A stretch of 64,000 nucleotides of DNA from Diphasiastrum complanatum (taxonomy: Eukaryota; Streptophyta; Lycopodiopsida; Lycopodiales; Lycopodiaceae): assembly GCA_029204225.1 (NCBI GenBank), contig CM055106.1, positions 1,154,933-1,218,932 of the forward strand, written 5' to 3'. The notes beneath the pieces are model-generated. The model worked only from the letters and a program-made list of their open reading frames with translations, ran no database searches and was not told the origin of the DNA. Positions 9,761-21,649 of this stretch are shown piece by piece (the first letter of the stretch is position 1; each line of letters opens with the position of its first letter). The translations under genes and the position numbers were made by a program.

Positions 9761-11767
9761 TCACCAGTTCGAATTCCAGTAGAAAAGCTCGAATCAGAAC
9801 TCAAAACCAATTGTGAGAAGATCTGCCAGACAACAAAAACCACTAGAAAGGTGTGGTCAGGATGTTTTTAAAGTTAGAAATAGTAAGCTCAACTGTGATT
9901 GTAGTTTACAGTTATTCACTGTTTCAGTTTAGTAGGACAGCTAGGATTTTTTGGAAGAAAATCACTTATCTCAAGCTGTATGAGATCATTTTTGGATCTG
10001 AAAAGAGCTACAGGTGGGCGCCCTGGTGAGTTAGAAAGGATGCAAGAGGGCCGCAGACAACCACTAACTAGTTATGGCATTGGATCAAGTTTTCTCAGGT
10101 AGCCAATATGATGGATAGGATTTGAAAAGAAAAAAGCATTGATTTCTCATTGTAGGAGACCAAATCTTATGCTGTAAATGGCTATGGGAGGGCGCCTGGG
10201 AGTGCAAGCCAACAGCCAAGAGGCCGCGCCTGGCCATGGAGAATAAAACGTGCTGAATCGATCAGCATCCAAAGCCATAGCTCGTGGAAGAAAGGAGGTT
10301 GTGTGAACAAAGAGAAGATGGAATGAGGACGCGACCCTCGCCTGCGCAGAGAATGAAAGGTTACCTAGTGTAACTAAGTGTCTCGTGGCTGGAGGAACTC
10401 TTCTCCACGCACAGATGTATGGAAGGCTGTCGGATCAAGGCTAGAGATGATCGACGGTGAACATCAGGAGAATTAGGACTATAGATGTAAGTGAACTGCT
10501 GGATGTGGGCTGAAAAGGCCCGAAGGGCTATGAAGCCAGGAATTGTACTTCTCTTCAATAAAAATCTTCATACTAAAATGTAAGAAGGGGCCCGACTGGT
10601 GAATTTGGCATTGAAGGGTAGGAGCTCTTCGAGATGAAGAAACAGTTCATTTTTTGAACTCATTCTCTAAGGCCACTTAGGAAGGGCCTAACTTTGGCTA
10701 GAGGAGGGCTTTCGGGGCCAAATAAGGGCCAAATTGGAGCTTGTAAAAGCCTGTGTGAAGCTGACAGATAGAGCAACAACATCGTCAAGGGAGAAATGCA
10801 TTTTGATGCGTTCTTGACACCATTCAATGGAGCAGGAGATAAGTGACCCAATGAGGTACGATTTTCGCTATTTGGTGACTTATGTGCCAAATTAAGCCCA
10901 ATTTTTGGTTGAAAGTTTGTGGGGCAGGCTAGGAAAAGGGCGTGTGCCTATAGCCAAGGAGCTCTAAAGTGGTTGTCAAGCAGTTTTGAAGAGCCTAAGC
11001 ACAGTATATTGTGAGGGAGAGCGGAAAGGGCGGAATTGCATTGGAGAAAGCTAGAAGATGCGGAAAACTTGCAATGAGGCATCATGAAACTCTTTATTTG
11101 CAAAAATTGAGAGAGGGAAACCAACCATAGGAGAGAGCCAGGTATGGTGCCACATTATGCCGACGGACATAGTGAAATAGTTCATGTCTACTGATTCAAC
11201 TTTTTGGAAGTTTGAACTAACCAAGCTCAAGGGACGGTTGGAGGGGGCCTCTCAAGGTGAAAATCTACAAGGGCATTGTCAGATTCAGTGGTTGTGGTTG
11301 CTTCACATGCTTTTGCAAGGGAGAAATGTCTCAGTTGAGGGGACGTTTACACTAGCTTAATGGTGGCAATGCAATGGTGGCAGTCATAAGGTGAAGGATG
11401 TCAATGACAAGGTGAGGTGGATGAGCCAAAGTGGAAATTTGGAAAGCGATCTAGTAACTTGACTACATTTCATGAAGTGGTGATGCGAAGAGGACATCTA
11501 ACCAGGTACTCATGAAAGTGAGCTAGCAATTGGATTACTAGAGTTTTTAGAGTTAAGCTTGCGCGGTGGTGGAACTTTCGACAAGTTTGGAGGTGACAAG
11601 TTGTTAACACTTCACGGCGGAAGTGTGGCGGAGCTCATGCTTGGGATACTTTTGGGTAAATAAAAAGCATGAATGAGTAGTCCAAGTTGATATGTGATCC
11701 ATATTTTTTGTGGATGCTTGTCAAGGCATGTAACCTACAGGAGAAAGCTCATGAAATATAGGGGATT
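9761..11767. other. No recognisable gene; repeat-derived, locally GC-richer DNA
   Basis: Positions 9761-10565 are repeated inverted at 35778-36400 and include GC-rich stretches (gggcgccc, ggccgcgcc). An ataaaa motif lies near 10557. Positions 10566-11767 occur only in the two direct copies. Short ORFs here (for example 10558-10361 and 10890-10660 on the minus strand) show no family motif and no sign of selection. The segment ends at 11767, where 1602 bp present in the second copy is missing. Confidence 0.45.
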
Positions 11768-11769
11768 GA

Positions 11770-12264
11770 ATAGTATCATGGCTTTCCAAAAAGCAAGATA
11801 CCATCTCCTTATCTTCCACAGAATCTGAGTACAAGGCCTTGACATCAACATGCCAGGAGGTCTTGTGGCTCAAAAGGCTATTGGTGGAGCCTCATGTCAT
11901 GGAGGATGAGATCCCAATCATCTATTGTGACAACCAATCAGCCCAATTACTTGCAACTAATCCTACATTCCATGCAAGGAGCAAACATATCGAGATTGCT
12001 CATCGTTTCGTGAGGGAGAAAGTGCAAGCCAAAGAGATCAAGCGTTGCTTGGCTGATTTGTTTACTAAATCCTTACCTAAAGATTCATTTGTCAAGCTTA
12101 GATCTTCAATTGGAGTGATTAATAAAAGTATTGTTGTTTCAAAGGCTAGATTTTTTGAGGAGCTTGAAAAATTGCCTACATTGGCAAATCTAGCTATTCC
12201 CAATATATTTTTGTTAGTCACTTGTGTGGCCAAAGTGCCACATGGGAATCTACACATAATGTAG
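11770..12264 (+). pseudogene. Ty1/copia RNase H, N-terminally deleted
   Basis: The segment starts at VSWLSKKQ, after the junction at 11767-11770, and reads SEYKALTSTCQEVLWLKRLL, IIYCDNQSAQLL, HARSKHIEIAHRFVREKV and LADLFTKSLPKD, with stop TAG after 12264. In the second copy the same frame extends back to DRKSTIAFATLLCDGVV. The first active-site Asp region is therefore lost here by deletion. An LTR follows 25 bp downstream, as expected for the end of Pol. Confidence 0.85.
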
Positions 12265-12289
12265 GTTACCACGAGTCAAGAGGAGTGGT

Positions 12290-13181
12290 TGTGTCCATTT
12301 GGTAGTGATTCCTACTTTGTAGGATCTAGACCTTGATTTATGATGAGATTTGTACCTACCATGCACCTAGCAAGCATGACTCTAGGATCTAGGCTAGGAT
12401 CTAGGTACATATCCTTGTATAATAGGGCGAGTTTGGGTTAGGTAGATCAAATTCCAGTGACATGCATAAAGTCTAGTTGGTCTAGTATGATATGCAATAA
12501 TGTTGGCAATGTCTAGTTTGACATGCATATAGAGGTTCACATGGAATTGGTCAATTATGACCTTGTAGAAACTCGAGCCACAATAAATGCATAATGTCCT
12601 AAGTTTCCATAGTGACATGCACAGCATGCAATCACTCTAATGGACACATGCATGTAGATTTGTACATGGCTAGTTGAGAAATTGCCATTTGGATAAAGTA
12701 GGTAGAAGTTAGGTGCAATCTATGCATGCTAGCAGTTAGGTGTCAAGTTAATAGTTGTTTGCACTTGAATAGGTGTAGGATGTGCATTGAATGCAAGGAG
12801 TACCACGAATTTTGGCTCTCCTATATATGTACATATCATTCTCATTCACAAAGTAATGAAGAACCAAAGTTTTGTAGCTATCTCATGCTTGGTTGGATCT
12901 AAACTGTTTTTTCTTGTTATCTCTCTAGCTCTATCTCTCTTTCTCTAACTCGTGTTGAGGCTAATGCTTATACATTGTAATCTTGTACTTTTAATCATTC
13001 TTTGATTCATTGCTATCATAGTCTATTGATTAGGATGCTAGATTGTGAATTAGCCATATCTTTTGAACTAGATTTTGTTGAACAATCTAGAATCAGGGTA
13101 CTTTGCCAATCACAAAGCTTAATCAAGATCAGTCACTCTTGTGGACATTCTCCACACGTGTGAATTCTAGAATTTTCAACA
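12290..13181 (+). repeat. Probable 3' LTR (about 892 bp) of the preceding copia remnant
   Basis: It lies just after the RNase H stop and a purine-rich run (caagaggagtgg, about 12277-12288). It starts TGTGTCC and ends TTCAACA, has a TATATAT box at 12822-12828, and carries a 10-bp palindrome CACACGTGTG near its end (13153-13162). No 5' LTR or primer site was found in the window. The copy at 62235-63126 has the same ends. Boundaries rest on TG...CA and position only. Confidence 0.5.
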
Positions 13182-13599
13182 GAATCCATTATGCATTATA
13201 CAATAGAAATTAAAAACAACTATGTTTCTATAAAAAAACAACCGCATTTTTTCAATGTGAATATGACATTTAGAAACTAAAATAGAAATTTATGGTACAA
13301 AACATTGAAAAATTAATAAAGAAACACCTGATAATTATAAAAGTTTTAGTCAATAAATCACTCATTTTAAGTAGAAAATTTATTAATAAGGCCCAATAAA
13401 AGTCATATTACACTAATCTATATAGCTTGACTATGAAAATATTCATGTCTCCCCCATGTTTGCCTCATTAAGCATTAATCTAGGGTTCAAACCTAATCGT
13501 GAGATAGTTGCATTTCACACACGAAATAGAATAGAATAGAAATTAGTGCAAAGACCCCGGCCCACAGATGAATAGTAGTAAAAAGTAGTTCTAAAAACC
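13182..13599. other. AT-rich spacer
   Basis: No coding frame or RNA gene could be supported. Short A-rich runs are present. The stretch is the same in the second direct copy. Confidence 0.4.
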
Positions 13600-13930
13600 T
13601 TGGCACACGGTTCACAGGAAAAGAGCAACGTATCCAATGGTCCAAGAGAAATAACGGTCCAAAGTAATGAGAAAATATGGGTTAGAACCCTGGGGTCGAT
13701 CTCTCGGATATATCTCTGGGTTCAATGAAGGAAAAACCAATGGGTGATCCCTGGGATCGACCTGTGAGTTCAAACTATAGAAAAACGCATGGATGAACCC
13801 TGGGGTCAAGCCCAGGGATCGGTTCCAAGGTTCAGAGGGATCGGCCTATGGGTTTAAAACATAGGAAAACTCATGGATGAACCATGAGATCGATCCCAAT
13901 AATCGATTCCAAGGTTCGGCCATGATTTTT
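13600..13930. repeat. Degenerate repeats of a GGGATCGATCCC / GGTTCA motif
   Basis: Variants of tgaaccctgggatcgaccc and its complement recur about every 40-60 bp, with a linker like aggaaaactcatgga between them. A much better dyad of the same motif lies at 14472-14505 and another near 14597-14645. The 65-codon frame on the minus strand (13809-13612) is a by-product of the repeat. The right direct copy ends inside the following sequence at the window edge. Confidence 0.6.
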
Positions 13931-14471
13931 TTTTGCTTCTATGGCCAACAAAATCCTACTGCGGCCATCGCTGAGGCCATCCCTGAGACCGTCACTGACA
14001 AAACAATCCAAATAGGCCATCGTTGGTAGTCCCATGCTGATTGTCCGCCACCACTAACATGCCATCGTTGCTTCAGAATGCTGACAGAGATAGCTTAACC
14101 TTCAGGATTCAAGATCTACGCAATTATAAGCTGGCATGATCTGCGCTGACATAGGTAGCTGATAGGGTGAAGGCTGTGCCTTCTGTAATTCTATTTCGGA
14201 TTTCGTATTTCGTATTTCAGAGGCAAACTACTGTGCAATATGAATACGCTATTTGTTTTTATAGCTTGGTGCGCCACCATTGAATAGGAGCTGCGAGGGG
14301 TTCAAGAAAATTGATTTCGTTTACAATATAGGAGCAACGAGGCCCTCTTTCTTGTGAGGTCCTATATAGAATAGGAAGATTTGGCAATTTCTTCTTGGTT
14401 GTTTCAGATTTTTGAGTACTCAAAACGTGTTGAAAGTGTATTGTATACCAAGAACCTGAAAAGAGTGAGTT

Positions 14472-14505
14472 GGATGAACTCTGGGATCGATCCCAGGGTT
14501 CATCC
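14472..14505. repeat. 34-nt near-perfect palindrome centred on GATCGATC
   Basis: The core CTGGGATCGATCCCAG (14481-14496) is a perfect 16-bp palindrome, and the flanks GGATGAAC and GTTCATCC extend it to 34 nt with a single mismatched pair. It belongs to the motif family at 13600-13930. It could be a binding site or a cruciform; no adjacent gene is clear. Confidence 0.75.
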
Positions 14506-14705
14506 TCTATTTCTAAGAAGTACTTTTGCACCATACACCACTAATCTGATTTATTTTGTACCTCAAATCCTGGGGTGAGGGCTTTGACAGATTTAGTTGT
14601 TTGTGGATGAACCTCATGTTCGATCGAACCTGGGGTTCATTCCATCTTAATGTAGTTGATTACAAGAATGAGGACACTCTTGGAGAAGAGACGTCCTGCA
14701 AATGT

Positions 14706-14829
14706 TGCAAAAGTAAGCACGCACATTGTCTGGTCGCATTAGAAAGGCAACAAAAGATATTATCAAAGCTGCAAAAGTAAGCACGCACATTGTGTGGTCG
14801 CATTAGAAAGGCAACAAAAGATATTATCA
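14706..14829 (+). repeat. Two tandem copies of a 64-bp unit
   Basis: The unit starting tgcaaaagtaagcacgc (14706) is repeated from 14770 with only a few changes. Open frames of 65-74 codons run through and past it (14556-14780, 14790-15005) but show no family motif. The second one ends in an acidic stretch (VDSAEEDGSS). The whole could be a host exon fragment or noncoding DNA. Confidence 0.7.
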
Positions 14830-15005
14830 AACTTCCAACTAAAGTCTGCCCTAACGAGACTGGAACGTCCTCCAGAAGGACACATAAACAAATTGAAGCT
14901 AAGCTTGGATTGCAAAGACATGAGGATGATGTTCTTGTGGATAGTGCCGAAGAGGATGGCTCATCTACATTCTCTCACCTTCTACAGATTCCAATAATGA
15001 TGTGA

Positions 15006-15902
15006 GTCTAGAGGTATTGATACCGATGATGATGCATTTTAGATATTAATTGTTAGCTGAAATTTTCATGGTATTAAAAGTTTTTTGTTTGCACAAATTT
15101 GCAATTTTATTTGGAGTAGATCATTTATTAAGATTTTTATCTTGCAATTATTAGTCGATTTGGGAAGAATGTAAAAACATTGCAACTTCTAGAATGAGTT
15201 GATTGTAGGGTCGAAGATCTTGCGTAGTATAGCCCTCCCGCCTGTCAACAAGGGTTTAGATCATTGGATAGGTACGTAACTATGCATAGATGTTATTTTT
15301 AGTTAGTTTCCTACTTTCTCCCTTAACTCTACTCACCACTAACACTACTCTCCCTTAACTCTACTCCTCTACACTAACACTCATCATGATTGTAGGTGAA
15401 AGGAAGGGGATGATTAGAAAAGATGGAGGGAAAAGAAGATAGAAGAGAGAGATAGAGGGAGGCTGGAGGTTAGCTCAAATGCACATTATACTTGCTAAAG
15501 GAGAAACATAAACTATTGAAACCAAAAAGCATGAACTTGCAAGCAATAGAAAACAACAAGAGCAATAGCAAGCATTGAATTGCAAATGAGGATGCTTCTC
15601 TTCCAAAATTGGTAGAGTTTCCTCCTCCTCATTAAGCATGAAAATAGTGTACAAATGGTGCCTTCTTATAAAATGGGAAGGGCCTTGCCCCTCAATCCTA
15701 TGGGCTAATATTCACAATGATCCTATCCATTCATCTTGGACCCATAAGTTTAAAAATGACTTTGTGCCTTTAGTTTTATTTTAATTCCAAGGCCCAAGTC
15801 AAATTTATTTTATTTACAACTTTACTTGCGTGCTCATTGGGCCATGGGCTTACGCGCGCAAGATGCCATGCCCTCGCAACACATTTTATTGAATGATTTT
15901 AT
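15006..15902. other. Spacer, possibly the 3' LTR region of the gag remnant
   Basis: No coding segment is recognised. Pyrimidine-rich repeats (ctctcccttaactctac) lie at 15316-15380. Positions 15480-15900 contain an LTR-like mix of A-rich leader sequence and a ttataaaa box on the plus strand near 15670, but no LTR ends were found. Confidence 0.3.
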
Positions 15903-17353
15903 TTATTTACACTTTGTTGGGAATACCCCCAACAGGACCCACGGCCTGAAGTAGTGTCGGTCCCTCGGCACTCTGCCGATTTGGTAGAGCGTTTTCTTCG
16001 TCTGCCTTTGCTGGATGAGGTAGGTGGTGACGTCCTCCATAAAGTTGAGGCGGTTCAATTTCTTTAAGTCCTTTGGCGTGTGAAAAGACTTGTGGGTCCC
16101 CCGCAGCCAATCTTGGTCGACCCATGTTTGGAATCGGCGTGTCCATGGATCACCCTGAAGTGTAGCTCGGTAATAGACACGAGCTATTGGCAGCTGATCT
16201 TCGATTTTGTCTGAAGGTAGCGCCTTATTAACATCAGAGAATATGGATGGGAGAAAATTGTCCCATTTAGTTTCGATCCCCATCAGATGTTTTAAGTCCC
16301 GAGCGTAGGTGGCTGTCGCGCGGACTGTTGGATCAAGGCAATTTATATATTGGTTGGCGAGCGCAGTGAGAACCCTTCTGGCGTCTACATCCGTAGTCCA
16401 CCCATATTTTGATGGTATTACCGGCCAATTGAAATTCTACAGTGTGATCTTGTCTAGAGGGGTGCCACATTCCGCCCATTTGGATCTTCGTGGACATGGC
16501 AGGAAGTGCGCGTTCACCCATAATTGTTGTGGACTCGTCACGTAGGCCCTGATGGCTGCATGGTCTCTTTTGAACAACGGTTGATGCCACTCTGGTTGTG
16601 GTTGGAGGGCGGGTAATACTTGCAGTTCGTTGCCCTTGATTGTTTGAGCAGAAAACGATATCTGCCAGCCGCCTCTTGATGACTCGTGGGGATACTTTGA
16701 TAGAAATTCATTGATTTTCTCCTTTAAGGCTTTGTCATCACCATCATTGATGGAGCGCCTCTCCATCCTTGATTTGATATGAGCCTTCCTACTCTCCTCG
16801 GCCATCAACACACTTTGAAGGTCTTCAATTGTAGGCAGGTTTTCCATGATGGCATAGCTTTGGACAAGGTTAGTAAAATCACTACATAAGCCATTCAAAA
16901 CTATTTGCACAAGCTCACTCTCTTTAATAGGTTCACTAACATAAGTAAGCTCTTTGTTCAAATCTTTTACTCTCAAAACAAATTGATGTCCACTCTCACC
17001 CCCCCCTTGGAAGCATTGAAGAACTTGATTCTTGAGGGAAAGTAACCTTGAGGTATTCTTGGGCTCATAGATCTTTTGAAGAGTCTCCCAAGACTCTTGG
17101 GCTTAGGTACATGCTCCTACTTCTTTGAGCAAACATTTGCAACATTCATCTTAATACAATGAAGTGCAAGCTTGCACCTTTTCTTGTATTTAGTTGCTTC
17201 TTGTGGATGGATTGGCTCACCTTCCTCTCCATTCACAATATCCATCAAATCTTGCATGATAAGGATGGATTCCATTCTTAACTTTCAAATTGAATAATTT
17301 GAAGAGTTCAATCTATCACTAGAATCCAAAAGATAGGCACTTATGGATGCCAT
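15903..17353 (-). pseudogene. Copia Gag remnant fused to an unrecognised GC-richer ORF
   Basis: From ATG 17353 the minus strand reads a copia Gag start (MASISAYLLDSSDRLNSSNY, then the usual Trp codon replaced by a stop) and LALHCIKMNVAN. After frame breaks it runs open from 16976: RVKDLNKELTYVSEP, ELVQIVLNGLCSDFTNLVQS, LMAEESRKAHIKSRM. This matches the UBN2-type Gag of the intact element at residues about 125-195. At about 16770 the Gag similarity stops where a zinc knuckle should follow. The same frame continues about 290 codons through KINEFLSKYPHESSRGGW, WAECGTPLDKITL, one TAG, KYGWTTDVDARRVL and GDPWTRRFQTWVDQDWLRG to 15903. This tail is visibly GC-richer and I do not recognise it; it may be a transduced host or foreign gene piece. 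Confidence 0.7.
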
Positions 17354-18133
17354 GTTCAATGATAAGGAGATAGATTCAAATAAACAAGATAGATTGTACA
17401 AGATATGATCACTACTAGCTATCCCACTCTCTTTGGGACCTAAGATGAATCACTCTTTGATTCTCAACAAGATCTAAGGTGATCTTGAGCTTGATCTATC
17501 TTCAAGATCCAAACTTACTATAGATTTGATCAAACTAGTCTCCTCCTTGATCTCGACTTCACAAGAAGGGTGAATCCACCTATACTGAACCAAAAGCACT
17601 TTATAACACACAAATGTCTTACAAATAAAGCCTCTTAAATTCAGGTTGAATAACATTGACATATTCAATCACAAATCTATCCAAAACTGAGTAGAATAGA
17701 AACACGAATTTCACCAGTTTTGCATTTCTAGATGAAAAACTCATCAAAACACTTGATCTGAATCTAAAAGGTGTATTTTAGGACCTTAATAAGCCTAAGA
17801 AAGACCTAATTAAGCTCTCAAATTGCTGTTCCAAACTTCTAAAGAGTGGTGGCATTCAAATACTTATGAAAATCTCTACTAGGAGACATGTACTCCAAGA
17901 TTCAACTTATAAGAACTTTCTAATTTGGTTTGGTTGAATGGAAATCGGTCAATCTCGGTTCCCACAGTTATAACTCAGCAAAAAAATCTCCCTTTGATCT
18001 ATTATCACTCAAATGAAACCAAATTTGAAGGTACAATCACTAAATTAGCAACTAGTAGCAAGAGCAAAGCTAATACTACTCAAATCTAGGATCAAAGCTT
18101 GAGAAAATCAAATCTAAAGTTCACTTTTGATTA

Positions 18134-18146
18134 GGCTCTGATACCA
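18134..18146 (-). other. Copia primer-binding site (initiator Met tRNA type)
   Basis: The minus strand reads TGGTATCAGAGCC, the standard plant copia primer site complementary to the 3' end of initiator-Met tRNA. It lies about 780 bp before the Gag start at 17353, the usual leader position. A 5' LTR should therefore start at 18147 (tgacaaaatt...) and run to higher coordinates; its outer end was not found. Confidence 0.8.
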
Positions 18147-19685
18147 TGACAAAATTTTACATCAAATTCAATCCCAATCAATCCTAAAAGTATGGAGGAT
18201 GCACAAATAAAAGATCTAGATCCAGCTATGAGCTAGAATGAAGACTAGTTACCAAAACTAGCAAATCTGGCATTTAACTCCACATTAGGCACATAGATTT
18301 GATCAAATGAACCAAAGTAAAGTACAACAAGCTTCTCAGACCTGTAAAAAAGTTCAACACCTTCCAATCCAAGCAATTAATGCATAAAAACACTCACATC
18401 CAATAGCTAGAACTCGCCACCAAAAGACAATGATGATAGAAGTGGAAAAACTCGATTTTTCTTGATTTTTGGATGGAATCCCATCATACATTTATACTTT
18501 TCAAGCTCAGATCTGAGCATATTAGGGCACCTCTGAACTTATCATACCCTAACCCTAACATCTAACCTAATAGGTCATTGCATCAACCCTAACTTGGGGT
18601 CAAGATCTCGAGATCCTAAAACAATGAAAAACATGCTATTTTTAGCTCCTATTTTCTCTCTAGCTTATTAAAGCACTATTTGGACTCACTCCAAAGGTGC
18701 AACTCCTATGCGAGGTTAGGAATGAGACTTACAAAGAGTATCCTATGCTATTTGGCACGTATGACAAGCCACAACATGACCATAATACAATTTACAAGCC
18801 ATATGACCAAAATTGGTCAAGCTAGAATTGTGAAATTTTTACAGCACAAGTTTTTTCATTTTGAAATTGCAATCCATTTCAAATGGTATATTGTTCTACA
18901 ATATTCTCATGTTTTTCATGCAATTGAAGCTTGTGAACTTGTCGTAATTTTATTTTCATTAAGTTCTGTCTAAATAATCTTTTATATTGGACCTTAATTA
19001 TTTTCATACTATTGATTCACCTATCCAATTAACAGCATCCGCAATTTATGAGAGTTGTCTTTAATGTATCAGATTTTATGATCAAACTTTTACATCAATT
19101 TAGCCCATCAAGGCTTTAACATAAAAGATCGTGCTTATGGCAAACATACTTAAGAGGCCAATGTTCATGTATATACTAAAAACTTACTATTTTACAAAAT
19201 TTTAATAGTATTTTCAGGTTTTAAGTGCATGGATTACTACACATAATTTCTCCTCCTGAGTTGTACAACACAACTAAGATATAATAAAAAAACATGGTTA
19301 CAAATGATAGTGGCCTTTAATTTTACAATATAATTGTTTTTATTGCAGCATCACTTGCAATACATAAGTCGAGATAATTATATTTTTGAGCTTTTCAAAA
19401 AAGTTATTTGATTTCTTAGTCCATGTGATAGGTGGACTAGGTTGAACATCCAATGAAGATGACAACATTTCACAAATAGCAAACAATGACTAAATAGATC
19501 ACATTGGATTCTAAATTGATAGAATCTTTTGAGAATATTACATTTTTTGAAGTATGGTAGGATAATTTACTTAATTATTATATATAAACTTTATTTGGTG
19601 CAATTTTATAACGATGTCTATTTTTGAAAAACTTTTTACTATATAGGACCATTTTATCTCATTTCAAAAGCACATATTTTTTTTT
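18147..19685. other. Probable 5' LTR of the gag remnant, then AT-rich spacer
   Basis: The first several hundred bases are presumably the LTR of the element whose primer site ends at 18146. I could not find a matching second LTR, so the boundary is open. The remainder is AT-rich with no long ORF. A 97-codon frame at 18680-18973 has no recognisable motif. Confidence 0.3.
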
Positions 19686-19689
19686 TGCT

Positions 19690-20340
19690 CTCCTTGCTTT
19701 CTTAGTTCAGCTGATTGATTATATCATTTAAGAGATTATTGAGAGGCGCTACAATAATAGCGTAATACTCAATAAATTTACGAAAGAAAGTAGTGAATCT
19801 AAAACAAAATTTGCTTGCGTGATTATTTTTGAAATTGGTTTTTTTTTTAATTGCTTTGACTTTATCCTCGTCAATTTTCATCTCTTCCAAGGTGACCAAG
19901 ATAAATTATTCCATGCTTAATAAAATTCTCATGTAGATTTTTAGCATCAAGTTTCTTTGTTTAAGAGTTAGCAAAACAATTTTAAGATGACCTACATGTT
20001 CTTTGAAAAATTTATTATAGATGAGTCTATTATCTAATAATACTACACGTTTTTTCAAATATGGATGAAATGTAACATTCATTAGATATTGAAATGTGGT
20101 TGGATCATTTGTCAACCCAAAAAAAACAACCAAGAATATGTATCAACCAAATCGTGTCCAAAATCTAGTGTTCTAAACATCATTTGGATGAATTCTAGTC
20201 TAGTCATACAAGTTCTAAATTCTATTTTTTATTGAAGTATTCAACTTCCCCCAAAGAAATCCACAAGACATCCATTCTAAGTAGTTAATATATATTTTTA
20301 ATAATCTTCATAATAAACACACATGCAAAATTATCCATAT
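19690..20340 (-). pseudogene. Ty3/gypsy reverse transcriptase remnant
   Basis: The minus strand reads FGLTNDPTTFQYLMN, a catalytic block degraded to VVLLDNRLIYNK in place of the Y-x-D-D box, then KEHVGHLKIVLLTLKQRNL. A second frame follows with VTLEEMKIDEDKVKAI and FRKFIEYYAIIVAPLNNLL, the connection into RNase H. Order and spacing fit gypsy RT. Loss of the catalytic Asp, stops and a frameshift make it an old dead copy. Confidence 0.8.
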
Positions 20341-20574
20341 TTCATCTTTTGAATGACACAAGCACCTCATGGTAACATACTACTAGCCTGTGTATGTCTC
20401 ATCTTTAGGTAATGTTATTTTTGTTTTAGTTATTTCTAACGTTGTGTTTTTTACTAAACCTATAAGGTGTTTTTGAGATAAATTATACACTCACAATTTA
20501 CCAAGTCAATTCCACTTTCATATCATTGTCACTCTACATTCCATTTAATTAAAAGCATGTGGACCTTCTAAGAT

Positions 20575-20871
20575 CCATTTTTGGTCCTTAAAGTACTGTA
20601 CTTTCACATTTTAGAGGAACTAAATTTGATGTGGATGAATCAAATTTCCACTCTCCTCAAAGCACTCCCTCATTTCATTTTGTAAATGTGACGGAGTTAT
20701 GTGCTGAACTACACAAAGGATTTCACTGACACTGAATAATCTAGTTTGTCCTTTGTTTTCAGTTATGAAGACCACAACATTTGAATCATTCTCATCGTAA
20801 TACAAATCTTTGACTTCTCCTAACATCCTTGACTCTTGAAAGGTGTTATCACCTCTCAATTTAGACATAGT
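20575..20871 (-). pseudogene. Shortened copy of BAH-like family B
   Basis: The minus-strand frame (20880-20620, 86 aa) reads MSKLRGDNTFQESRM, LYYDENDSNVVVF and SEILCVVQHITPSHL, close to the ORF at 5597-6082. A 37-bp internal deletion near 20630 removes the codons between GNLI and the C-terminal tail and shifts the frame. The homology ends at 20871, exactly where the copia leader block starts, so the fragment was joined to retroelement DNA. Confidence 0.7.
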
Positions 20872-20966
20872 CTGATCCAAATACCGAGAACTAAATTGCT
20901 ATGGATGCCCTGTCTGTACAACCACCATTATCAACTCTTTCTGGCACCGAACCGTTCTTCAATTCA

Positions 20967-21213
20967 CTAAGAATTGCTCCCGTTGTCAGTATTTCTTGTG
21001 GGCTGTCCCATAGCCTGCCTGTTATGGAATTTTCTTAACTTTGATTCTGCAAATTGGCTTCGTATGCACTGATCAAAGGGCTTTGCATCACCGATCACCC
21101 CAGACCATGTTGTACCCCGTACGGCGTCCTTACCATTGCTCGGTTCTGATGCTACCGACGATGGAATCACTCTTCCAAGAGCTTCGATCGTGCACGTTCC
21201 TCCATAGCCTGAG
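20967..21213 (-). pseudogene. Possible copia leader or Gag N-terminus
   Basis: An open frame on the minus strand (EPSGYGGTCTIEALGRVIP, EPSNGKDAVRGTTWSGVIGD) begins just inside the primer site and is repeated at about 36700-36935 with changes. It has no UBN2 or zinc-knuckle motif, so it could be a leader-encoded peptide or noncoding. It is placed here because of its position after the primer site. Confidence 0.35.
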
Positions 21214-21226
21214 GGCTCTGATACCA
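21214..21226 (-). other. Copia primer-binding site
   Basis: The minus strand reads TGGTATCAGAGCC. The adjoining LTR end should be at 21227 or a few bases above. In the second block (near 36929) about 45 bp including this site is deleted, so that copy could not have been primed. Confidence 0.75.
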
Positions 21227-21649
21227 AGTTAACATTCTATGCGGAAATTTTGATCTAGTGGAGAGTGCAGATTAGAGATGCAATCACTGACTGATTGCCA
21301 ACCATCAAAACCATGAACAACATCCACAAGTAACAGAGTGATGGAGGAGCTCACATAAAGCAAAGAGGTTACAAAGCAAAAGCATCTTTATTACAAAGAG
21401 ACTACTACATATACAAGTAAAGGTCCCCTTCGCATGGGGACACCACGTGGCATAGACCTAATAAATGCATGAAATTCACTATTGGCCTCTACGTGGCATT
21501 TTAGGCTATATACAGGTAAACTCCCGTTATCGGCCCGGGACAAGCCCACAGGCTCGCTTCTTAACTAAAGCCTACTAAACTGAAACAGTACGTAACTGTA
21601 AACTACAATCAGAGTTGAGCTTACTATTTCTAGCTTTAAAAACATCTTG

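Larger units (their letters stand above)
2758..10565 (+). repeat. Left arm of a large inverted repeat
   Basis: This stretch is matched in reverse orientation by 35778-43094. The match breaks sharply at 2758/43094 and near 10565/35778. Two large indels separate the arms: about 1.33 kb (roughly 5725-7055, holding the BAH-like ORF and a copia RNase H piece) is missing from the right arm, and about 0.85 kb (36405-37245) is missing from the left. Elsewhere similarity is visibly lower than between the two direct copies, so this inverted duplication is older. Confidence 0.9.
1..14055. repeat. Left copy of a direct segmental duplication of at least 14 kb
   Basis: The sequence from base 1 reappears almost unchanged from 48331. 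The offset is 48330 at the start, drifts through small indels, and becomes 49945 after 11770. Differences are sparse single-base changes, a 13-bp and a roughly 26-bp indel, and one 1602-bp presence/absence at 11767/11770. The left edge may lie outside the window, and the right edge of the match is set only by the window end, so the true size is unknown. Divergence looks well below a few percent, which indicates a recent duplication or an unmerged second haplotype in the assembly. Confidence 0.95.

Noticed and set aside
20600-20660. 37-bp gap in the BAH-like copy, bounded by GT...AG-like bases in the longer copy, read as a spliced intron
   Set aside because: It is too short for a plant intron, and the join is off by one base from GT-AG removal; a small deletion explains it better.
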